The notes: generated by a model from the sequence alone, not told the origin. A stretch of DNA of 64,000 nucleotides from Desulfobulbaceae bacterium (GCA_026988015.1 JALSMA010000078.1:1-64000); one strand, 5' to 3'. Shown: positions 1 through 9,377, counted from the stretch's first letter. Program-made: numbers and translations.

Positions 1-334
1 ATCAGGTAGGGTAAAAAAAAATCACTCGCCTCTCTTCGAGATTCAACCTGGCCCTTCCACCTGGCGTTTATAGCCCGCCTCAACAACAGTTGATAGATAT
101 TCCCTTTGACAGGTATATTACATTTCAGGTCTCCCCAGCAAAAGGTTGTTGCTCTTTATTTGAAGTTAATTTTCTTGTGAAAAACCAGTTTTTCGTAGCA
201 CAACCGACCATTCTGATATAAACAAAAACAAGGTACTCATTTAATATTATGGTATTTTAACTAGAGACACCACAAGGATTACAACTTTATCGGTGTCACA
301 TACGCTCCAATATCCCTAAAAGGTTCCCTTCATC
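1..334. other. Intergenic or truncated flank, no gene seen
   Basis: No reading frame with coding character is visible on either strand. The last 100 bases are AT-rich and probably hold the promoter of the gene starting at 335, but I cannot pick a convincing -35/-10 pair. No tRNA or rRNA motif is recognised. Confidence 0.6.
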
Positions 335-1329
335 ATGGCTATTTTCAGATGCAACAAATGCGGTCATATTAGAGAAGTTGAAAATAATTATACCGGCAAA
401 TCAGTAAAATGCCCAAAATGTGATCAGGTCACGAAAATACATGACACCATCGCATTCCTGAACACCCTCATCCAGAAACACCTGTCCCAGAACAAAGAAC
501 TGCTGAGATTACGCCAGGAACTCAACCCGGAAAACACGAAATTCGAAACAGCAGAGGCTGTTCTGTTTGAAGAAATCGATATATATATAACACCAGTGCC
601 TTATCGCAATCATCTCAACTAGAACCAATCATAAACTGGTTTTCAAAGAGGCAAATCACAATCCAGGCACATCCGGAATCTGTCGACACGACAGGTTTTT
701 TTGACGAAATAGCCATGTCACTTGGCAACAATATCGAGACATTAAGATTTGTCAGCAACCAAATAAAGTATATTCAGAATAAAGGCTACGCCAATGTCAA
801 ACTAGATCTTTCAAAAAAATCTCCTGAAGAGATCAGACAAATAAGAGACTTTTGTAAAGACTTACACGACTACTCATTTGTAGCAAAATATTTCTTCATA
901 AAAAAAGATAATATAATCAGACTGACTCTTCAGGAAATCCCTAAAATAAAGTCCTTTTTCAATGGTATCTGGATGGAATGGTTCACCCTGTTAAAGGTGC
1001 TGGAGTTTTTCCGTGAAAAAAAGATCATACCCTCCTGTACCAGAAGTCTTAATATTTCTTTCCCCAATGGATCCTCAAACGAACTTGACCTTTTCTTTCT
1101 CACTGAAAAACAACTCCCGATTTGTATCGAGTGTAAAACCGGAGAATTCCGCCATGAAATCAACAAATACCTCTCATTGCGGAAACAACTCAACATAAGC
1201 AAAGAACAGTTTATCATTTGTGTGTTTGGCTTAAGCCGTGAACAAACACTGGGGATGACCAGCATGTATGAACTGACTTTTGTAAATGAAAAAACCCTCG
1301 TTGACCATATCCAGTTTGTTCTTTCATAA
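335..1329 (+). pseudogene. Zinc-ribbon / PD-(D/E)xK nuclease-like gene, split by a frameshift in an AT run
   Basis: Two consecutive frames look like one gene. The first (335-622) starts with a zinc ribbon of two CxxC pairs (CNKC near residue 6, CPKC near residue 26) and then a helical stretch. The second frame is open from 571 to 1329. It carries a restriction-endonuclease-like core: a Glu in IWMEW, an Asp in NELDLFF and ECKTG, resembling the nuclease half of DUF1887/Card1-type proteins, here without a CARF domain. At 579-588 there are five AT units; removing one joins the frames into a protein of about 330 residues. The downstream Met at 715 is probably not a true start because its frame is open well upstream and the first frame leads into it. 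The function is unknown; a nucleic-acid-cutting role is inferred from the fold only. Sequencing error, a real mutation and slippage-based switching are all possible. Confidence 0.6.
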
Positions 1330-1656
1330 CCGGAAGAGCAAATTTTCCCTGCAGGAACTCATAAAAATCTTACATGCGACACCAGTACCGTTCCTCCCGT
1401 CGACCCTGTAATGGACCCTTTCCTTACCGCCCCTTGTCTTCCACCCAATTCACACTTTACTTTATCCGCCATTTCATTTTATAGCGGCAAACTTCCCGGC
1501 ACACTAAATAAGAGATTACAATTTGACCATCCCGTCAAAATGATTACCATGTAGGCCATGTTGGCAACATTTAGATATTACCTTTAATTTCAGATTATAT
1601 GAGTTAAAATAATATCAAGAGAAAAAAATTTTTCGCAAAATCAGTCGGAAGTGAAA
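1330..1656. other. Intergenic region upstream of cbpA
   Basis: No gene is seen. The stretch holds two short inverted repeats: TTTGAC at 1522-1527 with GTCAAA at 1534-1539, and the palindrome ATGTTG/CAACAT around 1558-1570. Both lie in the likely promoter region of cbpA. No sigma-32 consensus or CIRCE element is recognisable. Confidence 0.5.
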
Positions 1657-2619
1657 ATGGAATTCAAAGACTACTATACTACTCTTGGTATCGACCGAGA
1701 CGCTACCCAGGATGAGGTCAAGAGAGCATACCGCAAACTTGCCCGTAAATTCCATCCTGACATCAACAAAGGCGATGATGCTGAAGTGCGTTTCAAGGAA
1801 ATCGGCGAGGCTTACGAAGTATTACAAGATACAGAAAAAAGAGCAGCCTACGATAAATTCGGCAAAGACTGGCAGGCTGGTCAGGACTTCAACCCACCAC
1901 CAAACTGGGACGATGGCTTTGAGTTTCACGGCGGTGGCTACACCGAAACTGACGCTTCACAGTTCAGTGATTTTTTCGAGTCTCTCTTTGGAGCACGGAA
2001 CAGAGCTGAGCGACAGAGGCCATATGGCACCAGTCACGCCACATATTCCGGAAAAGGCCAGGATCTCCATGCCAAGATCGTGATTACCCTCGAAGACAGC
2101 TACCGGGGCAGCAAACAGTCACTTACCCTGCAGCGCCCCACTGTTGACGAATCCGGCCATGTGCTAACCGAGCCACACACCCTTCAAGTTACCATTCCTA
2201 AAGGAATTACAGAAGGGCAGCAGATCAGACTCAGCGGCCAAGGTGCCCCGGGCATGGGACAAGGCCCCGCAGGCGATCTCTTTTTAGAGGTTGCCTTTGC
2301 AAAACATCCATTCTTCACCCCGGATAACCGTGACATTATGCTCACCCTGCCCATTGCCCCCTGGGAAGCAGCACTTGGTGCAACAGTGCCGGTACCAACC
2401 CTTGGAGGCGTCGTTGAACTGAAGATACCACCCGCTTCCCAGACCGGGAAGAAGTTACGTCTGAAAAAACGCGGGCTCTGCTCTGCAAAGGCCAGTGGCG
2501 ATCAATACGTCACCCTTGCAATAATGACCCCGAAACCCGTTACTGACAAAGACAAAGAACTGTATAATGACATGAAAAAGTCCATGTTTTTTAATCCCCG
2601 CAGCCACCTTGGAGTATAA
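1657..2619 (+). CDS. cbpA: Curved DNA-binding protein CbpA, DnaJ-type co-chaperone
   Basis: This is a class II J-domain protein of 320 residues. It stimulates the ATPase of a DnaK-type Hsp70 and, in the characterised E. coli family member, also binds curved DNA. The N-terminal J domain covers about residues 3-70 and contains the essential HPD motif in KFHPDINKG. A Gly/Phe-rich linker follows, then two C-terminal substrate-binding beta domains (about 130-310). The zinc-finger domain of true DnaJ is absent, which separates CbpA from DnaJ. ATG at 1657 is preferred over the in-frame GTG at 1651 because GGAAG lies 5 bases upstream of it. The next gene is its modulator cbpM, two bases after the stop, so the two form an operon. 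Confidence 0.93.
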   Translation: MEFKDYYTTLGIDRDATQDEVKRAYRKLARKFHPDINKGDDAEVRFKEIGEAYEVLQDTEKRAAYDKFGKDWQAGQDFNPPPNWDDGFEFHGGGYTETDASQFSDFFESLFGARNRAERQRPYGTSHATYSGKGQDLHAKIVITLEDSYRGSKQSLTLQRPTVDESGHVLTEPHTLQVTIPKGITEGQQIRLSGQGAPGMGQGPAGDLFLEVAFAKHPFFTPDNRDIMLTLPIAPWEAALGATVPVPTLGGVVELKIPPASQTGKKLRLKKRGLCSAKASGDQYVTLAIMTPKPVTDKDKELYNDMKKSMFFNPRSHLGV

Positions 2620-2621
2620 TT

Positions 2622-2948
2622 ATGAATCCGGATCTCCAATGCACATTTTTTGACGATGACTGCCATTACAGCCTTCGTGAGCTCTGCAATGTATGCAATG
2701 TACATGCCCAGTTTATCCAGGAGCTGATCGATGAAGGCATACTATCACCCCAGGGACAAAAACCGCAGGAATGGCGGTTCAGGGCGGTTGAGATAAAACG
2801 TATCCAAGTCTCCATTCGCCTCCAGAAAGATCTGCGAATTAACCTTCCCGGCACAGCATTGGCCCTCGACCTGCTCGATGAAATAGCCAGACTGCGTCAG
2901 AGTAAATCGCGCCTTGAACAGCTCTACTCACTTGAGGAACAGGGGTGA
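2622..2948 (+). CDS. cbpM: Chaperone modulator CbpM
   Basis: A 108-residue MerR-like helix-turn-helix protein of the CbpM family, which binds the J domain of CbpA and inhibits both its co-chaperone and DNA-binding activities. The stretch with LRELCNVCNVHAQFIQEL and the following EW-R-F-V-IKRIQ pattern fits the family. The C-terminal part is a helical region ending in Leu-rich repeats typical of the dimerisation helix. The Shine-Dalgarno GGAG lies inside the last codons of cbpA, so translation is probably coupled. It has no independent promoter that I can see. Confidence 0.88.
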   Translation: MNPDLQCTFFDDDCHYSLRELCNVCNVHAQFIQELIDEGILSPQGQKPQEWRFRAVEIKRIQVSIRLQKDLRINLPGTALALDLLDEIARLRQSKSRLEQLYSLEEQG

Positions 2949-3020
2949 TCGACAAGACCTGACCGATACTGCAGACAAAATGCAACATTTCAACACGAAA
3001 ACTTTTTCAAGGAGTAAAAT

Positions 3021-3473
3021 ATGAAACATTCTTTTTTCATTCCCGTTATTTTGAGCCTTTCTCTTTTCCTTTCTTCCTGTGCCAATGGCCCCAACAAAGC
3101 AGGTATGGGCGCCGCCGGTGGTGCAGCGGGAGGTGCCCTGATTGGCCAGGCCATTGGCCACAACACCGAAGCCACCCTCATCGGAGCTGCAGTTGGTACC
3201 ATGCTTGGCTACATGATTGGCAACGAGATGGACAAGTATGACCGTGAGCAACTCAACCATGTATATGAACGTGGTGTATCCGGACAGACCAATGCCTGGC
3301 GTAACCCAGATAATGGCAACCAGTACGTGGTTACCCCTCAAGCGGCTTTCTCCGACCCAAAAACCAATCGTCCATGTCGTAAGGCTGAAATCCAGACCAT
3401 CATCAACGGCAAACGTGAAATCGCCTACACTACAGCATGTCGTGACAACGATGGTCACTGGCAGCTCCAGTAA
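3021..3473 (+). CDS. Glycine-zipper outer-membrane lipoprotein
   Basis: A 150-residue lipoprotein. The N-terminus has a signal peptide with lipobox LSSC (Cys about residue 20). It is followed by a glycine-zipper 2TM segment (about residues 27-68) rich in GxxxG and AxxxG steps, as in GAAGGAAGGALIGQAIG. The C-terminal 75 residues are polar with two or three Cys and resemble the surface-antigen / RT0821-Lpp0805 type domain found behind such zippers. Its exact role is unknown; relatives are envelope-stability or surface antigens. A strong AAGGAG precedes the ATG. The stop codon overlaps the start of the next gene (TAATG), so translation of the two is probably coupled. Confidence 0.8.
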   Translation: MKHSFFIPVILSLSLFLSSCANGPNKAGMGAAGGAAGGALIGQAIGHNTEATLIGAAVGTMLGYMIGNEMDKYDREQLNHVYERGVSGQTNAWRNPDNGNQYVVTPQAAFSDPKTNRPCRKAEIQTIINGKREIAYTTACRDNDGHWQLQ

Positions 3474-3883
3474 TGAATATTCATAAGGGCAGCTTTTCAA
3501 TATACACTACAGAACCCATGCACCTCGTTGATATTACATCTGAGGTACAGGCGCAGATATCAGAAACAGGGATTGAAGAGGGGATCTGCTATCTGTTCAA
3601 CCCCCATACGACAGCAGGTCTGACCATTAATGAAGGGGCTGATCCAGATGTGAAAGCCGACATAGTAAAAGGGTTGCGTGAAATCGTGCCCTTTAACTAC
3701 CCTTTCAAACACATGGAAGGAAATTCCCCATCTCACATTATGGCATCGTTGATGGGAACATCTCTCACCATAATGGTGAGCAGCAGCCTGCTCCAGCTTG
3801 GAACATGGCAGGCCATCTATTTCTGTGAATTTGATGGCCCAAGAACCAGAAACGTACATTGGCAACTAATGCCTTCCTATTAA
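3473..3883 (+). CDS. yjbQ: YjbQ family protein (UPF0047, secondary thiamine-phosphate synthase-like)
   Basis: 136 residues, the usual length of the UPF0047/YjbQ family. Hallmarks are the conserved stretch around NPHTTAGLTINE, the central HMEGNSPSHI motif and the C-terminal FCEFDGPRTR block. Family members are compact beta proteins forming trimers; some can replace ThiE weakly, hence the annotation as a secondary thiamine-phosphate synthase, but the physiological reaction is not settled. The ATG overlaps the preceding stop by one base and has no clear ribosome-binding site, which suggests coupling to the lipoprotein gene. Confidence 0.9.
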   Translation: MNIHKGSFSIYTTEPMHLVDITSEVQAQISETGIEEGICYLFNPHTTAGLTINEGADPDVKADIVKGLREIVPFNYPFKHMEGNSPSHIMASLMGTSLTIMVSSSLLQLGTWQAIYFCEFDGPRTRNVHWQLMPSY

Positions 3884-3898
3884 ACTTTTTTTTGCACC

Positions 3899-4159
3899 AT
3901 GACCCTAACCCCCCATCAAATGTGCTTCGGACTAAGCTCTGACCTTGACCGTGAATCATTCAAATGCTTCATCCAACTCATGGGTAATCCTCAGCTTACG
4001 AGTACTCTCAGCAGCAGATTGTCAAGCGAGGATATCCTGGACATTGTTCAGTATTTAACCGGCGTTCTAAAAAACCATTTAAGTGAAGATGAATACCATG
4101 AATTGTTTCTTCTTGAGCAATCCCCCAACTCTCCGCAAACTAATACTGAAATAACATAA
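3899..4159 (+). CDS. Conserved small protein of unknown function
   Basis: An 86-residue acidic, mostly helical protein with no signal peptide or membrane segment. I do not recognise a domain. It is supported as a real gene by its tight placement: it begins 15 bases after yjbQ and its stop abuts the ubiD start with no gap (TAA then ATG). The central part (SSEDILDIVQYLTGVLKN) looks like an amphipathic helix. It could be an accessory protein for the decarboxylase downstream, but that is only a position-based guess. Confidence 0.6.
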   Translation: MTLTPHQMCFGLSSDLDRESFKCFIQLMGNPQLTSTLSSRLSSEDILDIVQYLTGVLKNHLSEDEYHELFLLEQSPNSPQTNTEIT

Positions 4160-5938
4160 ATGGCACATAACATCCTATACGACCTGCGCAGCTTCATTGA
4201 TCTGTTGCGCCACGAAAACCAACTTCTGGTAATTAACGAAGAGGTCGATCCGAACCTTGAAATCGCCGAGATCCACAGACGTGTCATAGCCCAACAAGGA
4301 CCGGCACTGCTCTTTACCAATGTAAAGGGAAGTTCATTTCCTGTGGTTACCAACCTTTTTGGGACTGCCAGACGACTCGAGCTTGCCTTCGGCTCACGCC
4401 CTCAGAAATTTGTTCAGAATCTTGTTAACCTCACCGAATCCATTATGCCTCTCAAGGCAAAAAAACTCTGGGACAACCGGAATCTTTTCATGGACGGGTT
4501 AAAGATTGGCCTGAAAAACAAAAAACACGGTCCCATCCTTGAAAATTGCCAATCGCCGCCACGGCTGAGCAGTCTTCCCATGCTCACTTCATGGCACAGT
4601 GACGGCGGTGCCTTTGTTACTCTACCCCTTGTTTACACTGAACATCCCGCTGGTAAAGGTCACAATCTTGGCATGTATCGCATTCAACGCCACGATGATA
4701 CCACCACTGGTATTCACTGGCAGATCCACAAGGGGGGCGGATATCACTACCATGAGGCTGAGAAACTCAACCAGTCTCTGCCCATGACTCTCTACATTGG
4801 CGGCCCGCCTGCACTTATGCTCGCAGCCATTGCTCCACTGCCCGAAGATATCCCAGAGCTGATGCTCACTTCACTACTCATTGGAAAAAAACTCGATATG
4901 ACCCCAGACCCGAAAGGGGGCCATAAACTTGTCGCCAATGCTGAGTTTGCGGTACGCGGCATGGTTCCACCCCATATTCGCAAACCTGAAGGACCCTTTG
5001 GCGATCATTACGGATACAATTCCCTGCAGCATGACTACCCCGTGTTTCAGGCATCGTACCTCTATCATCGTAACAAGGCCATCTACCCCGCCACCATCGT
5101 CGGTCGGCCCAAGCAGGAAGATTACTTTATTGGTGATTTTCTCCAGGACCTGCTCTCACCTCTCTTTCCATTGGTGATGAAGGGTGTTCGTGAACTCAAG
5201 ACATTCGGGGAGACTGGATTTCACTGCCTGGCAGCCGCCCGCGTTGCTGACCGCTATCCACGAGAAGCCTTTGCCTGTGGGCTCCGCATCCTTGGAGAAG
5301 GCCAGTTGTCACTCACAAAATTTCTCATTTTGACGGATGCTGATATTGACATCACTGATTTCCCAAAACTCTGGACCCATGTCCTGGAGCGTATCCAGTG
5401 GGACCGTGACCTCTTTATTTTTGCCAATGTTTCTCAGGATACACTCGACTATACTGGCCCGTCTGTGAACAAGGGTTCTAAAGCTATGATGCTTGGACTT
5501 GGCAAGGAGAAAATACGTGAATTACCCACAGAATTCTCTGCTAATCTATCGCGAGATTGTCGCAGAGTGAAAGTTTATTTGCCAGGTACCCTTGTTCTCG
5601 AAACCAATGATTACAAAAGCAGCCCTGATCTTGCTGAACGTATTGCCAAAGACCCAGCCCTCAAAGAGTGGCCTGCCATCCTCCTTGTTGACAACTGCGA
5701 AGAAGCCACCTGTTCCACCCAGGAATTCTTGTGGACATTTTTTACACGATTTGAACCAGCCGCAGACATCCATGGAGCAGCAAGCACTGTGCAGCGCTTC
5801 CATGTTGGTCTGACACCACCCATTGTTTTCGATTGCCGTATGAAACCCTGGTATACTGATGTCCTGGAGGTCGATGAAGCAACACGCAAACTGGTGGAAT
5901 CCCGTATTCACAAACTTCTCCCTGGTAAGCTGCGCTGA
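4160..5938 (+). CDS. ubiD: UbiD family decarboxylase (menaquinone/futalosine-type)
   Basis: A 592-residue prenylated-FMN-dependent (de)carboxylase of the UbiD family. It is longer than E. coli UbiD (about 497) and closer in length to the forms found in bacteria that make menaquinone by the futalosine route, where a UbiD homologue decarboxylates a naphthoate intermediate. Visible family features include the N-terminal RSFIDLLRHENQLLVINEEV, the ALLFTNVKGS block and the central region with MYRIQRHDDTTTGIHWQIHKGGG and PEGPFGDHYGYN (cofactor/metal site with E-x-P-FGDH). A UbiX-type prenyltransferase is not in the window. Start is immediately after the preceding stop; rluB follows two bases after the stop, so this is one transcription unit. 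Confidence 0.88.
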   Translation: MAHNILYDLRSFIDLLRHENQLLVINEEVDPNLEIAEIHRRVIAQQGPALLFTNVKGSSFPVVTNLFGTARRLELAFGSRPQKFVQNLVNLTESIMPLKAKKLWDNRNLFMDGLKIGLKNKKHGPILENCQSPPRLSSLPMLTSWHSDGGAFVTLPLVYTEHPAGKGHNLGMYRIQRHDDTTTGIHWQIHKGGGYHYHEAEKLNQSLPMTLYIGGPPALMLAAIAPLPEDIPELMLTSLLIGKKLDMTPDPKGGHKLVANAEFAVRGMVPPHIRKPEGPFGDHYGYNSLQHDYPVFQASYLYHRNKAIYPATIVGRPKQEDYFIGDFLQDLLSPLFPLVMKGVRELKTFGETGFHCLAAARVADRYPREAFACGLRILGEGQLSLTKFLILTDADIDITDFPKLWTHVLERIQWDRDLFIFANVSQDTLDYTGPSVNKGSKAMMLGLGKEKIRELPTEFSANLSRDCRRVKVYLPGTLVLETNDYKSSPDLAERIAKDPALKEWPAILLVDNCEEATCSTQEFLWTFFTRFEPAADIHGAASTVQRFHVGLTPPIVFDCRMKPWYTDVLEVDEATRKLVESRIHKLLPGKLR

Positions 5939-5940
5939 TT

Positions 5941-6684
5941 ATGAACAAAGTAGTGAGACTGCAGAAATTCCTGGCCGGTGCCGGAGTTGCTTCAAGAAGA
6001 AAAGCTGAGGAGTACATTGCCCAGGGCCGGGTCAAGGTTGATGGAAAAGTTGTCACCGCCATGGGCCTGCAGATCGTCCCCGATAAACAGAAGGTGTTCT
6101 TTGATAACAAGGAGGTCAGAACAGAAAAAAAGACTGTCTACATTCTCCTGAACAAGCCAAAAGGGTACGTGACAACTCTTTCTGACCCCCAGGGCCGCCC
6201 CATCGTCAGTTCTCTGCTCCCTGGAATCAAAGAACGGGTTTTTCCCGTTGGAAGGCTGGATCTGGATACTGAAGGTGCATTGCTTTTGACCAACGACGGC
6301 GAACTTGCCCAGCGAATTCTTCATCCCAGCAATGAGGTTTTCAAAACCTACGAAGCAAGGGTTAAAGGTGTCCCTTCCCCAGCATCGTTACGCGCTTTGG
6401 AAAAGGGAATCATGCTGGAAGAGAAAAAGACAGCACCTGCAAGAGCCCGGATCAAGCGCAAAAACAAACAAAATTCTGTAATTATTATAACTATTCATGA
6501 GGGACGCAAACGGCAGGTAAAAAAGATGCTCCAGGCAGTTGGCCATCCGGTACAATCCCTTAAACGACTGGCTTACGGGCAACTTGGGTTGGATAATCTG
6601 GAAGTTGGAAAATTCAGATTTCTTCATCAAAATGATATAAAAAAGATTTTTTCGAAAAAAAGTTCTTTACAAACAAAAAAATAG
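5941..6684 (+). CDS. rluB: Pseudouridine synthase, RsuA/RluB family
   Basis: A 247-residue rRNA pseudouridine synthase. An S4 RNA-binding domain occupies about residues 5-50 (RLQKFLAGAGVASRRKAEEY), followed by the catalytic domain with the family motif GRLDLDTEGALLLTNDG, where Asp107 is the predicted nucleophile. RluB-type enzymes modify helix 93 of 23S rRNA; RsuA-type act on 16S rRNA. The sequence looks more like RluB, but the exact target cannot be read from it. The C-terminus is Lys-rich. It is the last gene of the ubiD unit and is followed by 185 bases of AT-rich spacer. Confidence 0.9.
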   Translation: MNKVVRLQKFLAGAGVASRRKAEEYIAQGRVKVDGKVVTAMGLQIVPDKQKVFFDNKEVRTEKKTVYILLNKPKGYVTTLSDPQGRPIVSSLLPGIKERVFPVGRLDLDTEGALLLTNDGELAQRILHPSNEVFKTYEARVKGVPSPASLRALEKGIMLEEKKTAPARARIKRKNKQNSVIIITIHEGRKRQVKKMLQAVGHPVQSLKRLAYGQLGLDNLEVGKFRFLHQNDIKKIFSKKSSLQTKK

Positions 6685-6869
6685 CTGATTAAATTTGGTA
6701 AGTTATCTGTTAAGATCACAGATATGTACGTTAAATAGGTGCAAATTTATTTTCCCAATACCTTTTTTTTTATTGAGAGGCGTTGGATTGGAATTTCTAT
6801 TTATTATCTTCTTTTTTTCTGAATATTGTAACAACAGCGATATTCGCCTTGAATGCATAGGAGCCAGGC

Positions 6870-7151
6870 ATGAACAAATCTGAGTTAATTGAAGCGTTAT
6901 CCCAGGACATTGATCTTCCACACAGGGAGGCTGCAGCAATTACCAACACCATCATCGAAACAATGACCGAGGCACTGGCTCAGGGAGACAGTATTGAGAT
7001 CAGAGGTTTTGGGAGTTTTGTTATTAAAAACTATGGATCCTATGAAGGACGCAATCCTAAAACTGGTGAAAAGATCAAGGTGAAACCAAAGAAACTTCCA
7101 TTCTTTAAAGTTGGCAAGGATTTACGGGAGCAGGTGAACGGCGGAAAGTAG
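6870..7151 (+). CDS. HU/IHF family DNA-binding protein
   Basis: 93 residues, the standard length of this histone-like family. The dimerisation helices lie in residues 1-45. The DNA-binding arm begins at RGFGSF (about residue 47) and includes the signature GRNPKTGEKIKVKPKK, where the Pro intercalates into DNA. The protein bends DNA and helps organise the nucleoid. AGGAG is well placed before the ATG. It stands alone after an AT-rich spacer that probably carries its own promoter. HU and IHF subunits cannot be told apart reliably from this sequence. Confidence 0.93.
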   Translation: MNKSELIEALSQDIDLPHREAAAITNTIIETMTEALAQGDSIEIRGFGSFVIKNYGSYEGRNPKTGEKIKVKPKKLPFFKVGKDLREQVNGGK

Positions 7152-7171
7152 CAGTTTTCCATGTCACTAAC

Positions 7172-8500
7172 TCACACAATTCCACCCACAAGATCGTATA
7201 CTTGGGCCTCGGCGATACGTACCTGTACGATATCTCCGGGGCTGGCGGTACCATCGTTTATGTAGACACAACCGTCTATTTCTGGCGCCTGGTATACTGT
7301 CCTCCCCTCTAAAAGAAGATCTGTTTCCCTGCTGAGCCCCTCAACCAATACCGGCACTGTCTGGCCAACATATTTTTGCAGTATCTCCTCTGAGATCCCT
7401 GCCTGCAGCTCCATCACCCTGTTCATTCGCTCCAATTTCAACTCCTCAGCACACTGCAGTTCATAAAACTCTGACATAGCCCCATCTTCATTCGTATATG
7501 CAAATACCCCCACATGATCGATGCGATACTGTTTCAGAAATCCTTCAAGCCGAACAACATCCTCCTCAGTTTCTCCTGGAAATCCGACCATCATTGTGGT
7601 TCGCAGTGCAATATCCGGAACAGCAGCACGGATATTCTCCACAAAACTGCAGAGATCATCGAAGCCATAACGCCTGTGCATACCCTTTAAAATCGAATCC
7701 GACACATGCTGAAAAGGGATGTCCATATAAGGCAAAATACGATCTTCTGATGCCATAAGAGCAAAGAGTTCATCCGGAACCCCGGATGGATACAGGTACA
7801 TAAGACGGAGCCAGGGGAAGCTGGTCTCTTTCAGGATTCGGGAAAGAAGTGCCATGAGGTGAGAGGCATCATCAAGGTCATTACCATAAGCCGTGATATC
7901 CTGGGCAATCAGTGAAATTTCCTTAACACCGGAATCTTCAAGGCGCTGCATCTCCACAAGAATATCATCAATTCCCCTTGAGCGAAGATCCCCCCTGATA
8001 AAAGGAATCATACAGTAGGTACAACGATTACTGCACCCCTCAGTAATTTTAACAGAACTTCTGAAAAAAGGGGTGGAAACCAGTCTGGGTAGATCGGCAT
8101 TCATAAGAAAACGATCAGGACAAAAAGCTTTGTCAGTCTGTTTACCAGCAATGAGTTTCTGAAGGAGACTTACAATATCAGCTACCCCCTCGGTTCCCAC
8201 GAAAAGGTCCACTTCAAGAAGATCACTCTCGAGATCTGTTACATATCGCTGCACAAGGCAACCGGTGACCACCAGAAATTTGGCTGGATCATTCTTCTTG
8301 AAAGCAGCCATTTCAAGGATAACCTCAATTGCCTCTTCAACTGCTGGCTGAATAAAGCCGCAGGTGTTCACTATGAGGATATCTGCACCTGCGGGATCAT
8401 TTGTCAACTGGAAGTTACTTTCCTGGAGCAGCCCAAGCATCACCTCAGAATCCACTAAATTCTTGGCACACCCTAAGCTCACAAGATGAAAACTGGACAT
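7172..8500 (-). CDS. rimO: Ribosomal protein S12 methylthiotransferase RimO
   Basis: A 442-residue radical-SAM methylthiotransferase that adds a methylthio group to an Asp of ribosomal protein S12. The N-terminal UPF0004 domain has three auxiliary-cluster cysteines (C11 in SLGCAKN, C47 in VNTCGF, C81 in GCLVQ). The radical-SAM cluster site is C156-x3-C160-x2-C163 in GCSNRCTYC. A C-terminal TRAM domain is present (about 370-440). SLGCAKNLVDSE is characteristic of RimO rather than MiaB. A strong AAGGAG for this gene lies within the last codons of the upstream nucleoside phosphorylase, so the two are cotranscribed and coupled. Confidence 0.95.
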   Translation of the reverse strand: MSSFHLVSLGCAKNLVDSEVMLGLLQESNFQLTNDPAGADILIVNTCGFIQPAVEEAIEVILEMAAFKKNDPAKFLVVTGCLVQRYVTDLESDLLEVDLFVGTEGVADIVSLLQKLIAGKQTDKAFCPDRFLMNADLPRLVSTPFFRSSVKITEGCSNRCTYCMIPFIRGDLRSRGIDDILVEMQRLEDSGVKEISLIAQDITAYGNDLDDASHLMALLSRILKETSFPWLRLMYLYPSGVPDELFALMASEDRILPYMDIPFQHVSDSILKGMHRRYGFDDLCSFVENIRAAVPDIALRTTMMVGFPGETEEDVVRLEGFLKQYRIDHVGVFAYTNEDGAMSEFYELQCAEELKLERMNRVMELQAGISEEILQKYVGQTVPVLVEGLSRETDLLLEGRTVYQAPEIDGCVYINDGTASPGDIVQVRIAEAQVYDLVGGIV

Positions 8501-8502
8501 AA

Positions 8503-9267
8503 TTATTTCTCCTTATAACGTGATAATGTGACGATGGAGTTCATAAGCAGTTTTAACTGGGCCTTACTCTTTCTTTTAAAAACTTTCCCGTTAAAGCCAG
8601 GATACCACTCTTTTTTCCAGAGTTCATCAGACGTAAGAAAGAGAGCGGCAAAATCTACACCCCTGTGTGACGCAACAGCGCATAGCGCTGAATATTCCAT
8701 ATCCACAACGGCCACGCCATATTGCCTGGAAAGTGAACTGAGCATGCTCCTGGACTCTCTGTAGGGGGCATCCGTGGACCAGACGGGAACCGGTGCCTGA
8801 GTATTAAGAACAGCCTGGAGATTTTTAAGCAGCCACGATGATGGCTGCAACACAGTACTGTCACTGTAATATCGTGATGTTCCCTCACCAGGATGAGCAA
8901 GCCCGCCAAGAACTGTATCACCAACACTAATGACAGGGTCAACAGCACCGCACCAACCTGCCATCACAACAGTCCTTGCTCCAAGGGCAATGAGCTTTTC
9001 AAGTACCATTGCAGCCATGGGAGCCCCCACAGAAGGCCCTGCCACAAAAAAATCACTCCCGGGGCTCACCACCAGGTCTGAATGAAACAAAAAGCGCTGT
9101 TCACCTCCCCGATCAATCAGTATTCTGGAACAGTTTCTGGCCTCTGTTGGATTTACCAGTAAAAGGCCGCACTCCGGTATGGACTTCTCCCTGACCCCAC
9201 GGCCGGGATGAACAATTATATCATCTTTCATAGTTTCCATTATATGACAGATTTTCGAAGCCATCAC
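8503..9267 (-). CDS. Nucleoside phosphorylase family protein (PNP/UDP superfamily)
   Basis: Up to 254 residues with the purine-nucleoside/uridine phosphorylase fold. GPSVGAPMAAMVLEKL and the AGWCGAVDP block fit the phosphate and base-binding core. VVDMEYSAL holds the Met-Glu pair that contacts ribose, and LTSDEL carries the catalytic-type Asp. The substrate cannot be assigned; a phosphorylase or hydrolase of nucleosides, such as a uridine, MTA or SAH nucleosidase relative, is possible. The start is uncertain among several Met codons in the first 13 residues because none has a good ribosome-binding site. It lies directly upstream of rimO. Confidence 0.75.
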   Translation of the reverse strand: MMASKICHIMETMKDDIIVHPGRGVREKSIPECGLLLVNPTEARNCSRILIDRGGEQRFLFHSDLVVSPGSDFFVAGPSVGAPMAAMVLEKLIALGARTVVMAGWCGAVDPVISVGDTVLGGLAHPGEGTSRYYSDSTVLQPSSWLLKNLQAVLNTQAPVPVWSTDAPYRESRSMLSSLSRQYGVAVVDMEYSALCAVASHRGVDFAALFLTSDELWKKEWYPGFNGKVFKRKSKAQLKLLMNSIVTLSRYKEK

Positions 9268-9292
9268 GGATTCAGGAGATTCTTAAAAACGC

Positions 9293-9324
9293 AAAAAGGC
9301 TGCAGATTTCTCTGCAGCCTTTTT
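9293..9324 (-). terminator. Bidirectional intrinsic terminator downstream of atpE
   Basis: A perfect stem GGCTGCAG / CTGCAGCC with a 6-base loop is flanked by A5 on the left and T5 on the right, so it can work on either strand. It sits after atpE in the direction of transcription and before the phosphorylase gene, ending the F0 transcript. Confidence 0.9.
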
Positions 9325-9377
9325 CAAATCAAAGGTTCAGGTTTCATTCGAGACAACCTGGCCTGACTGAAACCGAA

